A DNA stretch of 64,000 nt, taken from assembly GCA_024637145.1 (NCBI GenBank), contig JAGXFQ010000034.1, positions 1-64,000 on the forward strand, written 5' to 3'. The position numbers and the translations under genes were made by a program. The stretch's first letter is position 1, and each line of letters starts with the position of its first letter. This stretch comes from Desulfobulbaceae bacterium (GTDB taxonomy: Bacteria; Desulfobacterota; Desulfobulbia; Desulfobulbales; SURF-16). The notes below the pieces were generated by a model. The model was not told the DNA's origin and searched no databases. It saw only the letters and a program-made list of their open reading frames with translations. Positions 25,749-34,472 of this stretch are shown one piece after another.

Positions 25749-25890
25749 CTGGATTCGTGAATGAGAGATAAAGGGATGTTGTCCAAACTGTTGTTAAGGT
25801 GGTGCCTGACCTGGTGGGAGAAATGTCAGAAAGTCCGACAGGCTCCAGGGCATAAGCTGAATAATCAATTTATAAAATGAGGTTTATGGC

Positions 25891-26286
25891 ATGAGTGAAC
25901 AGAAAGTTGTAGTTCCAACAAATAATCCCGGCGGCATGGATGCCGAAAGGTCGGATCATTTTGGCCATTGTGATGTGTTTACCGTGGTAACGGTGCGCAA
26001 TGGAGAAATTTCCAACGTCGAAACCATGGGCCAGATCGAACATGGAGCAGGTGGCTGTATGGTGCCAGTAAAAACATTGAAGGATTACGGGGCGCATGCC
26101 ATTGTTGTAGGTGGTATTGGGGCGCGGCCCCTGTCAGGATTTGCTGAGGTGGGCATTGATGTTTATTTTGCCCCACGGGAGCAGATCGGCACCGTTGCCC
26201 AGGTGATGGAGGCGTTTTTGGCAGGGAATCTGCCCATTATGCAGCCTTCCCAGTCCTGCCAAGGCGGAGGGGATTGCCATCATTGA
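25891..26286 (+). CDS. NifX/NafY-like (dinitrogenase Fe-Mo cofactor family) protein
   Basis: The 131-residue protein has the MTH1175/NifX-like fold: VVVPTNNPGGMDAERSDHFGHCDVFTVV at the start and GAHAIVVGGIGARPLSGFAEVGIDVYFAP in the middle. The tail CQGGGDCHH has two Cys and two His that could hold a metal. Family members carry or transfer iron-sulfur or Fe-Mo clusters; stand-alone copies are common in sulfate reducers without nitrogenase. It follows the BASS gene by 142 bases on the same strand and is convergent with the DUF134 gene. Confidence 0.88.
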   Translation: MSEQKVVVPTNNPGGMDAERSDHFGHCDVFTVVTVRNGEISNVETMGQIEHGAGGCMVPVKTLKDYGAHAIVVGGIGARPLSGFAEVGIDVYFAPREQIGTVAQVMEAFLAGNLPIMQPSQSCQGGGDCHH

Positions 26287-26387
26287 AAAAAGAGGGCGGC
26301 CTTCCCGCAGCCCCGGGTGTTTTGAGGGGAGCAACCAGGCTGATCTGACGGTGTGCTGTCCCTGAATCCTCGAATTGTGTAGTCTCT

Positions 26388-26672
26388 CTACTGATGAGGA
26401 TCGGTGAGCATAAGGGCCTCGCCATTGACAATGGCTGAGGCCGTTTTTTTTCTGGCCGTGGTCAGAATTCTCTGCACCGTTCCCCGCGACACCCCCATCT
26501 GTTGCCCGGCCTGCTCCTGGGTGAGTCCCTCCAGATCACAGAGACGCAGGGCCTCTATCTCGTCATAGAAAAGCTCCACCTGCTTCAGTTCAGACAAGGG
26601 GCGACGAATGGGCTTAAAGGCCTTGCCGCTTATAATGCCTTCGCAAAATCGTTTTTTTTTGGTGCGGGCCAT
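26388..26672 (-). CDS. DUF134-family putative DNA-binding protein
   Basis: The 94-residue product has the DUF134 pattern: MARTKKKRFCEGIISGKAF, then ELFYDEIEALRLCDLEGLTQEQAGQQMGVSRGTVQRIL, a helix-turn-helix region like that of sigma-70 region 4. Such proteins frequently neighbour NifX/MTH1175-like genes and may regulate them. The ATG at 26672 is chosen because homology begins there; the longer open frame adds 73 residues with no family similarity. It is divergent from dsrA. Confidence 0.87.
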   Translation of the reverse strand: MARTKKKRFCEGIISGKAFKPIRRPLSELKQVELFYDEIEALRLCDLEGLTQEQAGQQMGVSRGTVQRILTTARKKTASAIVNGEALMLTDPHQ

Positions 26673-26919
26673 GGTCAGGGTCGTGGTATTGGCTTGAGTA
26701 AGAGACACTTTGTCGGCAAAGGGGCGGTGCGAAGGGTACCGTACTCTTGCTGAAATCGGTAAGGATATAAATAACGGATGCGCAAAATTAATAAAATAAA
26801 AAATGGTGGAAAGTTCCCCTGGCGCCTGGGATAATGTTGCTGCCGTCTGTCTGGTAAGATGCTGTAATTTGGTGGTCATTGCCGGCCTCAACGTGCCGGT
26901 TTGTTGTGTAAAATTTAAG

Positions 26920-26948
26920 TTGACAAATAGAGGTGCGAAGGCTAAGTT
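26920..26948 (+). promoter_or_regulatory. Sigma-70 promoter of dsrABD
   Basis: TTGACA (26920-26925), a 17-base spacer and TAAGTT (26943-26948) lie about 140 bases before the dsrA start. This matches the arrangement of the sat promoter (9386-9413). The DUF134-dsrA intergenic region (26673-27088) holds no gene that I can support. Confidence 0.6.
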
Positions 26949-27088
26949 CTCAAAACTGAATTTGTATTCAGAAAAAGTTTTTTCTCAGCGTGGCTCTTTT
27001 TTGGGACCATCAGGGTGTCAAAATTGGTAACGTTGAATAGATGTATAGGCTTTTTTATATTAAAGATCCTTAAGGAGGAAACGAGAAA

Positions 27089-28363
27089 ATGCCAAAGCAT
27101 GATACGCCCTTAATGGACGAGCTCGAGAAAGGTCCTTGGCCATCCTTTGTAACTGACCTCAAGCGTCAGGCGGAGACCAAACCGGAATGTTGGGACATTC
27201 TGGGCCAGATGGAGCTGTCCTTCAAAGACAGAATTACTCATTGGAAGCACGGCGGAATCGTTGGTGTCTTCGGTTACGGTGGTGGTATTGTTGGTCGTTA
27301 TTCTGACTCACCTAAGCAGTTCCCCGGAGTTGCCCACTTCCATACCGTCCGTCTGAACCAGCCTTCCAGTAAATTTTACAGCAGCGCCAAGCTTCGCGAC
27401 ATCTGTAATCTTTGGGAGAAGTATGGTTCCGGCATGACCAACATGCATGGTTCCACAGGCGACCTTGTTCTCCTTGGCACCCGTACTGAAAATCTGGAGC
27501 CCCTGTTCTATGACCTGACCCATGATCTGAAGCAGGATCTTGGTGGTTCCGGTTCCAACCTGCGGACCCCTGCCTGTTGTATCGGTAGTGCCCGCTGCGA
27601 ATGGTCTTGTTATGACACCGCTTCCATCTGTCATCATCTGACCATGCATTACCAGGACGAAATCCATCGTCCAGCTTTCCCTTATAAGTTCAAATTCAAA
27701 TTTTCCGGTTGTCCGAACGACTGCGTTGCTTCCATTGCCCGTTCTGACTTTGCCCTTATCGGGACCTGGAAAGATGATATTCGTATTGATCAGGATGCTG
27801 TTCAGGGTTATATCAAAGGCGACTACAAGCCAAACGGCGGTGCCCGCGCCAAGTCCAAACCTTTTGATATCGACGAAGACGTCCTTGCTCTCTGTCCTAC
27901 CGCTTGTATGCGCATGAAAGACAACAAGCTGCAGATTGACAACAAGAACTGTACCCGTTGTATGTTCTGTCTCAACATGATGCCTCGCGCTCTGCGTCCT
28001 GGTGTGATTAAAGGTGCTTCCATTCTCTGCGGTGCTAAGGCCCCTATCCTTGATGGTGCCCAGCTTGCCACCCTTATCATTCCTTTCGTTGAAGTGACTG
28101 CTGATAATGAGTATGAGAATATTATCGAAGTTATTGAGAGCATTTGGGATTGGTGGATGGAAGCTGGTAAGAACCGCGAGCGTCTTGGTGAGACCATGCA
28201 GCGCCTTGGTCTGCCCACCTTCCTGAAAGTTATGGATGTGACCCCGATTCCTCAGCATATCAAGATTCCACGTGAGAACCCCTATGTCTTCTGGACCGAT
28301 GAAGAGGTTCCTGGTGGGTTTGAGCGCGATATTAGGGAATTCCGTAAGAAGCACGCCCAGTAA
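27089..28363 (+). CDS. dsrA: Dissimilatory sulfite reductase alpha subunit
   Basis: DsrA and DsrB form the cytoplasmic enzyme that reduces sulfite with DsrC as partner. The 424-residue protein has the sirohaem-[4Fe-4S] cysteines in CCIGSARCEWSC (about residues 163-174) and SGCPNDC (about 207-213), and an inserted ferredoxin domain with CPTAC and CTRCMFC (about 268-294). AAGGAGG precedes the ATG. Length and motifs are those of the reductive bacterial type, and the dsrD gene downstream supports this. Third-position use is less GC-rich than neighbouring genes, as expected for very high expression. dsrB follows after 67 bases. Confidence 0.99.
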   Translation: MPKHDTPLMDELEKGPWPSFVTDLKRQAETKPECWDILGQMELSFKDRITHWKHGGIVGVFGYGGGIVGRYSDSPKQFPGVAHFHTVRLNQPSSKFYSSAKLRDICNLWEKYGSGMTNMHGSTGDLVLLGTRTENLEPLFYDLTHDLKQDLGGSGSNLRTPACCIGSARCEWSCYDTASICHHLTMHYQDEIHRPAFPYKFKFKFSGCPNDCVASIARSDFALIGTWKDDIRIDQDAVQGYIKGDYKPNGGARAKSKPFDIDEDVLALCPTACMRMKDNKLQIDNKNCTRCMFCLNMMPRALRPGVIKGASILCGAKAPILDGAQLATLIIPFVEVTADNEYENIIEVIESIWDWWMEAGKNRERLGETMQRLGLPTFLKVMDVTPIPQHIKIPRENPYVFWTDEEVPGGFERDIREFRKKHAQ

Positions 28364-28430
28364 TCAGACCTCTGATTGTTGGTAACGGAAAAGTTAAATA
28401 AATTCATTCTTATATAGAAGGAGGTTTATT

Positions 28431-29561
28431 ATGGGTTACGATCCGAAAAATCCCATGGTGGACAGAATTACAGATATTGGTCCTCCACATTTCGAACAAT
28501 TTTATCCCCAGGTTGTTAAAGACAACAAGGGTAAATGGCTCTATCACGAAGTGGTTCAGGCTGGTGTTCTGGTCCATGTCTCTGAGAGTGGTGCTGAGTG
28601 TTACACCGTCCGTGTAGGTTCTGCCCGTCTCATTTCCATTGAGCATATTCGCGAACTCTGTGACATTGCTGACGCCCATTGCGACGGTTTTCTCCGTTTC
28701 ACCACCCGGAACAACGTTGAGTTCATGGTGGACAACAAGGCCAAGGTTCAGCCGTTGCTGGATGACCTGGCCAGCCGTGGGAACAAGTTCCCCGTGGGTG
28801 GTACCGGTGCCTGTATTTCCAACTGCGTACATACCCAGGGTTGGATTCATTGCCATACTCCTGCCACAGACGCCTCTGGTGTTGTTAAGGCGGTTATGGA
28901 TGAGCTCTTTGACCATTTCGTCAACATGGACCTGCCTGCCAAGGTTAAGATGGCCCTGGCCTGCTGCCTGAACATGTGTGGTGCTGTACATTGCTCCGAT
29001 ATCGCTATCCTCGGTGTCCATCGCAAGCCACCCATGGTAGATCATGACGCCATCTCCGGCCTCTGTGAGCTGCCTCTGGCCATTTCCGCCTGCCCCCTTG
29101 GTGCTGTTAAGCCTTTTAAGGCCACCAACTCCGCCGGTGAGGAAGTGAAGTCCGTAACGGTTAACGCTGAGCGTTGTATGTTCTGCGGTAACTGTTACAC
29201 CATGTGTCCTGCCATGCCTCTTGCTGATCCTGATGGTGACGGTATTGCTATTCTTGTTGGTGGTAAGGTTTCCAATGCGAAATCCAACCCTACCTTCTCC
29301 AAGATGGTAATCCCCTTCCTGCCTAACACGCCTCCGCGCTGGCCAGAGACTGTTGCTGCTGTTAAGAATATTCTCGAGACCTATGCCAAGGATGCCAACC
29401 AGTACGAGCGTATTGGTGAGTGGGCGGCCCGCATCGGTTGGGAGATGTTCTTTGAAAAGACTGGTATTCCATTTACCATGAAGTCCATTGATGACTATCG
29501 GTTGGCTTATGATACCTGGAGAACCACCACGAACTTCAAGTTCACCAGCCACTGCAAATAA
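28431..29561 (+). CDS. dsrB: Dissimilatory sulfite reductase beta subunit
   Basis: The 376-residue beta subunit of the sulfite reductase carries the catalytic sirohaem. It has [17 protein letters not shown] (about residues 125-141) and [11 protein letters not shown] (about 178-188) as cofactor Cys regions. A ferredoxin domain has CPLG and [13 protein letters not shown] (about 220-260). GGAGG lies 7 bases before the ATG. It is co-transcribed with dsrA; a stem-loop (29586-29620) separates it from dsrD. Confidence 0.99.
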   Translation: MGYDPKNPMVDRITDIGPPHFEQFYPQVVKDNKGKWLYHEVVQAGVLVHVSESGAECYTVRVGSARLISIEHIRELCDIADAHCDGFLRFTTRNNVEFMVDNKAKVQPLLDDLASRGNKFPVGGTGACISNCVHTQGWIHCHTPATDASGVVKAVMDELFDHFVNMDLPAKVKMALACCLNMCGAVHCSDIAILGVHRKPPMVDHDAISGLCELPLAISACPLGAVKPFKATNSAGEEVKSVTVNAERCMFCGNCYTMCPAMPLADPDGDGIAILVGGKVSNAKSNPTFSKMVIPFLPNTPPRWPETVAAVKNILETYAKDANQYERIGEWAARIGWEMFFEKTGIPFTMKSIDDYRLAYDTWRTTTNFKFTSHCK

Positions 29562-29585
29562 TTTTAGTTCATTATAAGCAGATAG

Positions 29586-29620
29586 GTGCGGATAGCTGGC
29601 TCAAGTCCGGTTATCCGCAC
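29586..29620 (+). promoter_or_regulatory. Stem-loop between dsrB and dsrD
   Basis: GTGCGGATA (29586-29594) and TATCCGCAC (29612-29620) form a perfect 9-bp stem, extended by weaker pairs, and TTTTGGTTTT follows. The T-run is interrupted, so it may act as a partial terminator or an RNA-stabilising or processing site that sets dsrAB and dsrD levels apart. Confidence 0.6.
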
Positions 29621-29660
29621 TTTTGGTTTTATCAGGAACTTAATTTAATGGAGAACTCCC

Positions 29661-29903
29661 ATGGCATTATCTGTAGATGAGCTGAAAGCTGCTATCATCG
29701 AGAAGGCAACGAAGGCCCCTAAGCCCCAGCTGTATATCAAAGATTTCTATGCATGCGATGCTGACAGCAAGCCCCGTGTTATCAAGAATGTTGCCAATGA
29801 TCTGGTGAAAGAGGGGAAACTGATGTTCTGGTCTTCCGGTTCCACCACCATGTATGCCCTTCCTTCCCGTATTAAGAACGAAGAGACCAGGCCTCAGGAT
29901 TAA
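29661..29903 (+). CDS. dsrD: DsrD sulfite reductase activator
   Basis: The 80-residue protein (MALSVDELKAAIIEKATKAP...) has the small winged-helix fold known for DsrD, with KPRVIKNVANDLVKEGKLMFWSSGSTTMYALPSR typical of the family. DsrD is reported to activate DsrAB allosterically and is a marker of the reductive sulfate or sulfite pathway and of disproportionation. GGAG lies 8 bases before the ATG. It is followed by a strong palindromic terminator. Confidence 0.97.
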   Translation: MALSVDELKAAIIEKATKAPKPQLYIKDFYACDADSKPRVIKNVANDLVKEGKLMFWSSGSTTMYALPSRIKNEETRPQD

Positions 29904-29931
29904 TTATTGCCGGTCTGAGCATTTTCAAGAA

Positions 29932-29982
29932 GCACAAAAAAATCCCGTTACTCAAAAGTTGAGTAACGGGATTTTTTTGTGC
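29932..29982. terminator. Palindromic terminator after dsrD
   Basis: The region is a near-perfect palindrome: GCAC, an A-run, TCCCGTTACTC, a 4-base loop, GAGTAACGGGA, a T-run and GTGC. It can end the dsr operon and, in the other direction, the TPR/HEAT operon. The 243 bases from here to 30225 hold nothing recognisable. Confidence 0.93.
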
Positions 29983-30225
29983 AAAAAAGCCTGGAGTGCA
30001 ACCAGCCAGAGGCGGGGCAAAGAGAAGAAGAGCCTCGTGGGCAGATCCCTCTTATCCCTGACAAAGGCGGCCAAAGAACAGGACAGATATTATTGAGGTG
30101 TTCTTATGGCCCTGGTGGGCCGCTCCTCCTGGTCAGGCAAGGTGCCAGCGGCAAAGACATTATGTCGACCAGATGAGACCGGTCTGGGCCGGTCACCAGC
30201 TCTGCGTGGGCAGGAGGATGGGTGA

Positions 30226-30819
30226 TTATGCCACGAGGTCGGCTGCCTTGGCCTCATACTCGGCAGCCTCATCAGGATGCTTGAAGTTGCGGTGGGTCTT
30301 GGCGATCATCTGGTAGCAATTGGCGGCCTTTTCCTGGTCAGCTGTCTTGATGAAGATCTCTGCCATGGTTTCCAGGGTGGCAACAGCCCCGGCCGGATCC
30401 TGGTTGGCGGTATATTCGTCCAGGATGTCCCAATATTGAGCCAGGGCCTCATCGAAGCGTTCCAATTGGGCTAAAAGGGCGGCCTTCTTTCTTTCCAGGG
30501 CAAAGAGGGAGAAACGGTCATAATCGTCGGTACAGATCTTATAGGCCCGGTCATAATGGGCGAAGGCATTGTCGAAATCGCCCCGTTCAGCACAGATGTC
30601 GCCAAGCTGATCAGAGGCGTTGGCCACGCCATGGAGATTTTCTTCTTCCTCCCAGCCCTTGAGGGCGTTATGGAAGGCGTTGGCAGCCATGGCCAGCTCT
30701 TTGTTCTTCAGATAATCAAGACCCTCGTTATAATCCTTTTTGGGCTGGGTCATGGTGGCCGCCGTCTCGGCGACTTCCTGGGGATTGGTGGGGATAACTC
30801 TCAGCGAACCGTCATTCAT
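30226..30819 (-). CDS. TPR-repeat protein (third gene of the operon)
   Basis: The 197-residue protein is helical with tetratricopeptide-like repeats (YNEGLDYLKNKELAMAANAFHNALKGWEEEENL; GDICAERGDFDNAFAHYDRAYKI; AEIFIKTADQEKAANCYQMIA). It has no signal peptide, so it probably acts in the cytoplasm as a scaffold. The ATG at 30819 follows AGGA; a TTG five codons upstream is less likely. It ends an operon of TPR, zinc-ribbon/HEAT and TPR genes facing dsrD. A role linked to sulfite reduction is suggested by position only. Confidence 0.83.
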   Translation of the reverse strand: MNDGSLRVIPTNPQEVAETAATMTQPKKDYNEGLDYLKNKELAMAANAFHNALKGWEEEENLHGVANASDQLGDICAERGDFDNAFAHYDRAYKICTDDYDRFSLFALERKKAALLAQLERFDEALAQYWDILDEYTANQDPAGAVATLETMAEIFIKTADQEKAANCYQMIAKTHRNFKHPDEAAEYEAKAADLVA

Positions 30820-30850
30820 GATATCGTCCTGCAATAAGTAAAATTAATAT

Positions 30851-32041
30851 TTATAAGGTGGTGTTGCCTAAGGTAAGTGGCGTAAGTGGCGCCGGGCTGC
30901 TCTTCTGGGTCATGACAGCCATGTTCTCCAGGGCCTCCCTGGCCAGGGTGCCCACTGTGGTGTGCCGGGGCCGGCCATCCTCATAGATGGTCAGCTCTGC
31001 TGGGTCGTTGACCAGTTGTTCAATCTCGCTTTTAACCTCCATGGCATTAATCAGGCCAAAGAGACGGACAGCATTGCCGCGGGTGAGGGGCTCTTCATGC
31101 CGGATAAAGTCGAAGACCGCGTAGATCGGGGTTTGCCGGATCACTTCCGGGCTCTCCTTGGCAATGGTGGCCATGCCCCATAAGACCAGGGCGCGGCTGG
31201 AGTCAACGCCACGGTACATGAGGAGATGGCGTGAAAAGGAGCCAAAGAGGTCGGTGCGGCCGGCAATGATAGAGGCGATGCTCTCCAGCAGTCCCCAGTG
31301 GGTGGAGGCGGAATCCGTGCACGACTCATACATGCGGTGCAGCAGGTCGCTCACCATCCCTGGCTTAAGGGTGGAAACCCGGCGACAGACCTGGGCCAAG
31401 ACATGGGCGGTATGGTACCGTTCCTCTTCACTGGGCGAGTAGAGCAGCCGCTGGATGAAGCGCAGGGTCTTGCCGTCGTCAAGGGTAAGGCGGACAAGGG
31501 CATCAATATTGCTTTCTGCCACCCACTTCTTGACATCACCCTTGGTGGCCCGCTCTTTTATCCTTTTGGGATCAGGCCTGGGTTCCATTGCCGGCACCTC
31601 AAAGGTGCCGATGGCCGTTGCCTTCAGCTTGGCTGAGTGGCCCTTTTTATGGTCTTTCAGCTTGCTGGAAAGGTCCGATAAATCCTTGGTGAGGCGGATG
31701 AAGTAGAGAATGCCACTGATCCGGCGGCCTTCATGTTCGCGGGATTCGTAAACATAATGAGTTATTTCGTCATAGTTCTCAATTCGCCCCGAGAGATAGT
31801 CGACATCGGGTTCAAGTTCCCAGGCCAGATCCGGATTGTCATCGCAGGCCGCCACCATGCATTCAACAATGGCTGAGCCCACATTGAAACCCGTGGGTTC
31901 GGAAACATAGACAGCGCCGCACTGGCACTGGCCCAGGAGAAACTCATCCATTTTTCTTTCCCTGGGCTCCTGGGGCCGCTCGACATCCTGGCTGCAAAAG
32001 GGACACCAGGGCCGGGTTTTGATCATTGGTCCTTTTTTCAT
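30851..32041 (-). CDS. Zinc-ribbon and HEAT-like repeat protein
   Basis: Residues 12-42 have a zinc-ribbon pair (WCPFCSQDVE ... GQCQCGAVY). From about residue 170 the protein is built of helical pairs like HEAT/PBS-lyase repeats (LLYSPSEEERYHTAHVLAQV; RALVLWGMATIAKESPEVI; EPLTRGNAVRLFGLINAMEV). I recall a related family in Desulfovibrio (DVU0298 type) but cannot verify it here. Both halves point to protein-protein interaction. It lies between two TPR genes with gaps of 12 and about 30 bases, so the three are surely co-transcribed. Function unknown. Confidence 0.78.
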   Translation of the reverse strand: MKKGPMIKTRPWCPFCSQDVERPQEPRERKMDEFLLGQCQCGAVYVSEPTGFNVGSAIVECMVAACDDNPDLAWELEPDVDYLSGRIENYDEITHYVYESREHEGRRISGILYFIRLTKDLSDLSSKLKDHKKGHSAKLKATAIGTFEVPAMEPRPDPKRIKERATKGDVKKWVAESNIDALVRLTLDDGKTLRFIQRLLYSPSEEERYHTAHVLAQVCRRVSTLKPGMVSDLLHRMYESCTDSASTHWGLLESIASIIAGRTDLFGSFSRHLLMYRGVDSSRALVLWGMATIAKESPEVIRQTPIYAVFDFIRHEEPLTRGNAVRLFGLINAMEVKSEIEQLVNDPAELTIYEDGRPRHTTVGTLAREALENMAVMTQKSSPAPLTPLTLGNTTL

Positions 32042-32053
32042 GGCGTTCTTTCT

Positions 32054-32683
32054 TTAAACCTTTTCGGCCAGAATTTTTTTAAACATGGGTTCCACAGGGT
32101 AACCAAGGGCTTCCGCCTTTTTTATCGATTCTGCAGCGGCCTGGTAATCGTCATTGTAAAACTGGGCAACGGCCAGATTATTATGGGCCATGGGATATTT
32201 CGGATCGTGTTCCACCCCTTTCCGGGCAGCAATGAGGGCGTCGGCAAAGGCGCCGGCGCCGATTTGGGCGGCAGCAAGATTGATCCAGGCAAAGGCCAGT
32301 TTGGGGTCGTTAATGGTGGCCTTGGTATAGGAGTCAATGGCCTTGTCGTTTTCTCCCCGCTGCTGGTGGATAAGGCCGATATTGCAATGGGCCTGGGCCG
32401 GATTGACGGCATGGATCAGGGCCTTCTTGTTGGCCTCCAGGGCCTCGTCCAGCTTGCCCAGTTCAAAATAGAGGGCACCCAGGTTGATATAGGCCTCGGC
32501 AGAGGCGTCATCGATTTCCAGACATTTTTTCAGTTCCCGGATGGCATCGTTATGGCGGCCGGCCTTGTGATAAACCATGCCCAGATGGTGGTGGGCCACA
32601 AAGTTGCCGGGAAGTTCTTTGACTTTCTCTTCCAGTTCAGCAATAACCTTATTTAAGTCTGTGGAAACGGTTCTGTCGGACAT
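32054..32683 (-). CDS. TPR-repeat protein (first gene of the operon)
   Basis: The 209-residue protein has at least four canonical TPR motifs (VAHHHLGMVYHKAGRHNDAIRELKKCLEID; AEAYINLGALYFELGKLDEALEANKKAL; AQAHCNIGLIHQQRGENDKAIDSYTKA; AFAWINLAAAQIGAGAFADALIAARKG). The ATG at 32683 has AGAGG 6 bases upstream; an in-frame TTG two codons earlier is less likely. No signal peptide is seen. It heads the TPR/HEAT/TPR operon. Confidence 0.87.
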   Translation of the reverse strand: MSDRTVSTDLNKVIAELEEKVKELPGNFVAHHHLGMVYHKAGRHNDAIRELKKCLEIDDASAEAYINLGALYFELGKLDEALEANKKALIHAVNPAQAHCNIGLIHQQRGENDKAIDSYTKATINDPKLAFAWINLAAAQIGAGAFADALIAARKGVEHDPKYPMAHNNLAVAQFYNDDYQAAAESIKKAEALGYPVEPMFKKILAEKV

Positions 32684-32842
32684 GGTCAACCTCTTAAATT
32701 AATTAAAATTAAACGGTCAAAAGACCGGTATGTTCCTGGTTTGAGCTCTTCACTTTAAGCATGGATGGAAAAATTACAAGGCCTCATAATTACCATAGGA
32801 TGCTTTGATTCGCTTAAAAAGTTTTGCCGGAATTGCTCAACC

Positions 32843-33033
32843 TTGATGGACTCCTGAAAAGTTAAGCGTATCGCTTGAGATGGCTAAGCAACAACTTTGA
32901 TAGGCAGGTAAGCGAACATCGTGAGACTCCGAGGAGTGGTGGTTTCAAGGGCGCGGAAGCGTACATGTGGTACGCTCAAGCACCTGAGATCCCGCCACGA
33001 CGCAGGAGCTCGGAGTTTCTGCGACGCCATCAA
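32843..33033. repeat. Large imperfect palindromic repeat upstream of dsrN
   Basis: Outer arms TTGATGG (32843-32849) and CCATCAA (33027-33033) enclose further nested complementarity (GACTCC/GGAGT) and a perfect inner hairpin GCGTAC-ATGTG-GTACGC (32959-32975). The CAACCTTGA motif occurs beside both outer arms. It has the look of a dispersed intergenic repeat of about 190 bases. I looked for a cobalamin riboswitch because the next gene is CbiA-like but found no B12 box. The remaining gap back to 32690 shows only AT-rich sequence, probably the minus-strand promoter region. Confidence 0.5.
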
Positions 33034-33104
33034 CCTTGACAGGAGAAGAGGGGCGTGGAATGTATCTCTTTGGTGCTGTGAAGTCGAATTGATAAGGAGA
33101 AAGG

Positions 33105-34472
33105 ATGAAAGGGATTGTGGTTGCCGGGCTGTCCGGAGGCGCTGGAAAGAGTGTCGTTGCCGTGGGTCTGGTTGCCCATTACGCCAGGGAGGGCAGGGTG
33201 GTCCTGCCCTTTAAGAAAGGGCCTGATTATATCGATGCCGGCTGGCTCTCTCTGGCCAGTGGCCGTTCCTGCTTCAATCTGGACCCCTATCTCATGGAGC
33301 GTCATGACCTGGTCCGTTCCTTTCAGGACCGGGCCGCCGAGGGAGAAATCGTCATTGTGGAGGGCAATCGCGGCCTCTTTGACGGGGTGGATGCCCACGG
33401 CGGCTACTCAACAGCAGAGCTTGCCAAGCTCCTCAAGCTGCCGGTGCTTTTGGTGGTTGATTGCACCAAGACCACCCGGACTGTGGCCGCCCTGGTGTTA
33501 GGCTGTAAGCATCTCGATCCGGAGGTCGATATCTGCGGAGTGGTGCTCAACCGCATCGGCAGTGACCGCCATGAAAAGATTGTCCGGGAGGCCGTTGAGA
33601 CCTATACCGGGATTCCGGTGCTGGGGGCCTATCGCCGCGCCAAAAAGGATATCTTCCCCATGCGCCATCTCGGGGTCACCCCTTTTCAGGAATATGACGG
33701 GGCCCCGGCCGCCCTTCTTGAGCTGGCCCGGGGGGCGGCTGGAAGTCTTGACCTGGAGGCCATCGAAAAGCGGATGGCTCCCCTTGATTTTGCGGCCCCC
33801 CATAAGGCCGGGACAAAAATGGCTGCGGCGCCCGGCGTCAAGATAGGGGTGTTGCGGGACGCTGCCTTTCAATTTTATTATCCGGAGAATCTGCGGGCCC
33901 TGGCCGCTCACGGCGCCCAGGTGGTGGAGATTAATTCCCTCACGGCCCGCGCTCTGCCGGCGGACCTTGATGCCCTCTATATCGGTGGTGGTTTTCCGGA
34001 AACAAGCGCCCGTCTCCTGTCCGAAAATGAGAGCTTCCGTTCTTCTGTCAAGGATGCCGCCCAGGCAGGATTGCCCATCTACGCCGAATGCGGCGGCCTC
34101 ATCTACCTTGGCGACAAGATCACTCTTGAGGGCGAGGATTTCCCCCTGGTGGGTCTCTTTCCCGTGCATTTCACTCTGGAACAGAGGCCCCAGGCCCATG
34201 GCTACACCATCCTCAAGGCCGGCCCCCACAACCCCTTTTATCCGGAAAATACCCGGATCAAGGGGCATGAATTTCGCTACAGCCGGGTGGCGTACTGGCC
34301 GGGCAACCCGGAGGAACTGGGCTTTGTCATGGAAAGAGGGGTTGGTTTTGCCCAGGGCAAAGACGGCCTCATCTACAAGAATGTTCTGGCCCTCTATACC
34401 CACATCCACGCCGTGGCAACCCCGGAATGGGCCCCTGCCCTGGTGGCCCGGGCCCGGGAGTTTAGAAAATAA
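33105..34472 (+). CDS. dsrN: DsrN/CbiA-type amidase (sirohaem or cobyrinate a,c-diamide synthase)
   Basis: The 455-residue protein is of the CobB/CbiA family: an N-terminal ATP-dependent domain (VVAGLSGGAGKSVVAVGL; FKKGPDYIDAGWL) and a C-terminal glutamine amidotransferase domain with the catalytic Cys in PIYAECGGLIYLG and His in YTHIHA. CbiA amidates cobyrinic acid; the DsrN homologue encoded in dsr loci amidates sirohaem for sulfite reductase. Position near dsrABD favours DsrN, but the two are not separable by sequence here. AAGGAG lies 7 bases before the ATG. Confidence 0.87.
   Translation: MKGIVVAGLSGGAGKSVVAVGLVAHYAREGRVVLPFKKGPDYIDAGWLSLASGRSCFNLDPYLMERHDLVRSFQDRAAEGEIVIVEGNRGLFDGVDAHGGYSTAELAKLLKLPVLLVVDCTKTTRTVAALVLGCKHLDPEVDICGVVLNRIGSDRHEKIVREAVETYTGIPVLGAYRRAKKDIFPMRHLGVTPFQEYDGAPAALLELARGAAGSLDLEAIEKRMAPLDFAAPHKAGTKMAAAPGVKIGVLRDAAFQFYYPENLRALAAHGAQVVEINSLTARALPADLDALYIGGGFPETSARLLSENESFRSSVKDAAQAGLPIYAECGGLIYLGDKITLEGEDFPLVGLFPVHFTLEQRPQAHGYTILKAGPHNPFYPENTRIKGHEFRYSRVAYWPGNPEELGFVMERGVGFAQGKDGLIYKNVLALYTHIHAVATPEWAPALVARAREFRK

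Noticed and set aside
32690-33104. Cobalamin riboswitch upstream of the CbiA/DsrN gene
   Set aside because: No B12 box or conserved core was found; the structure there looks like a dispersed palindromic repeat.
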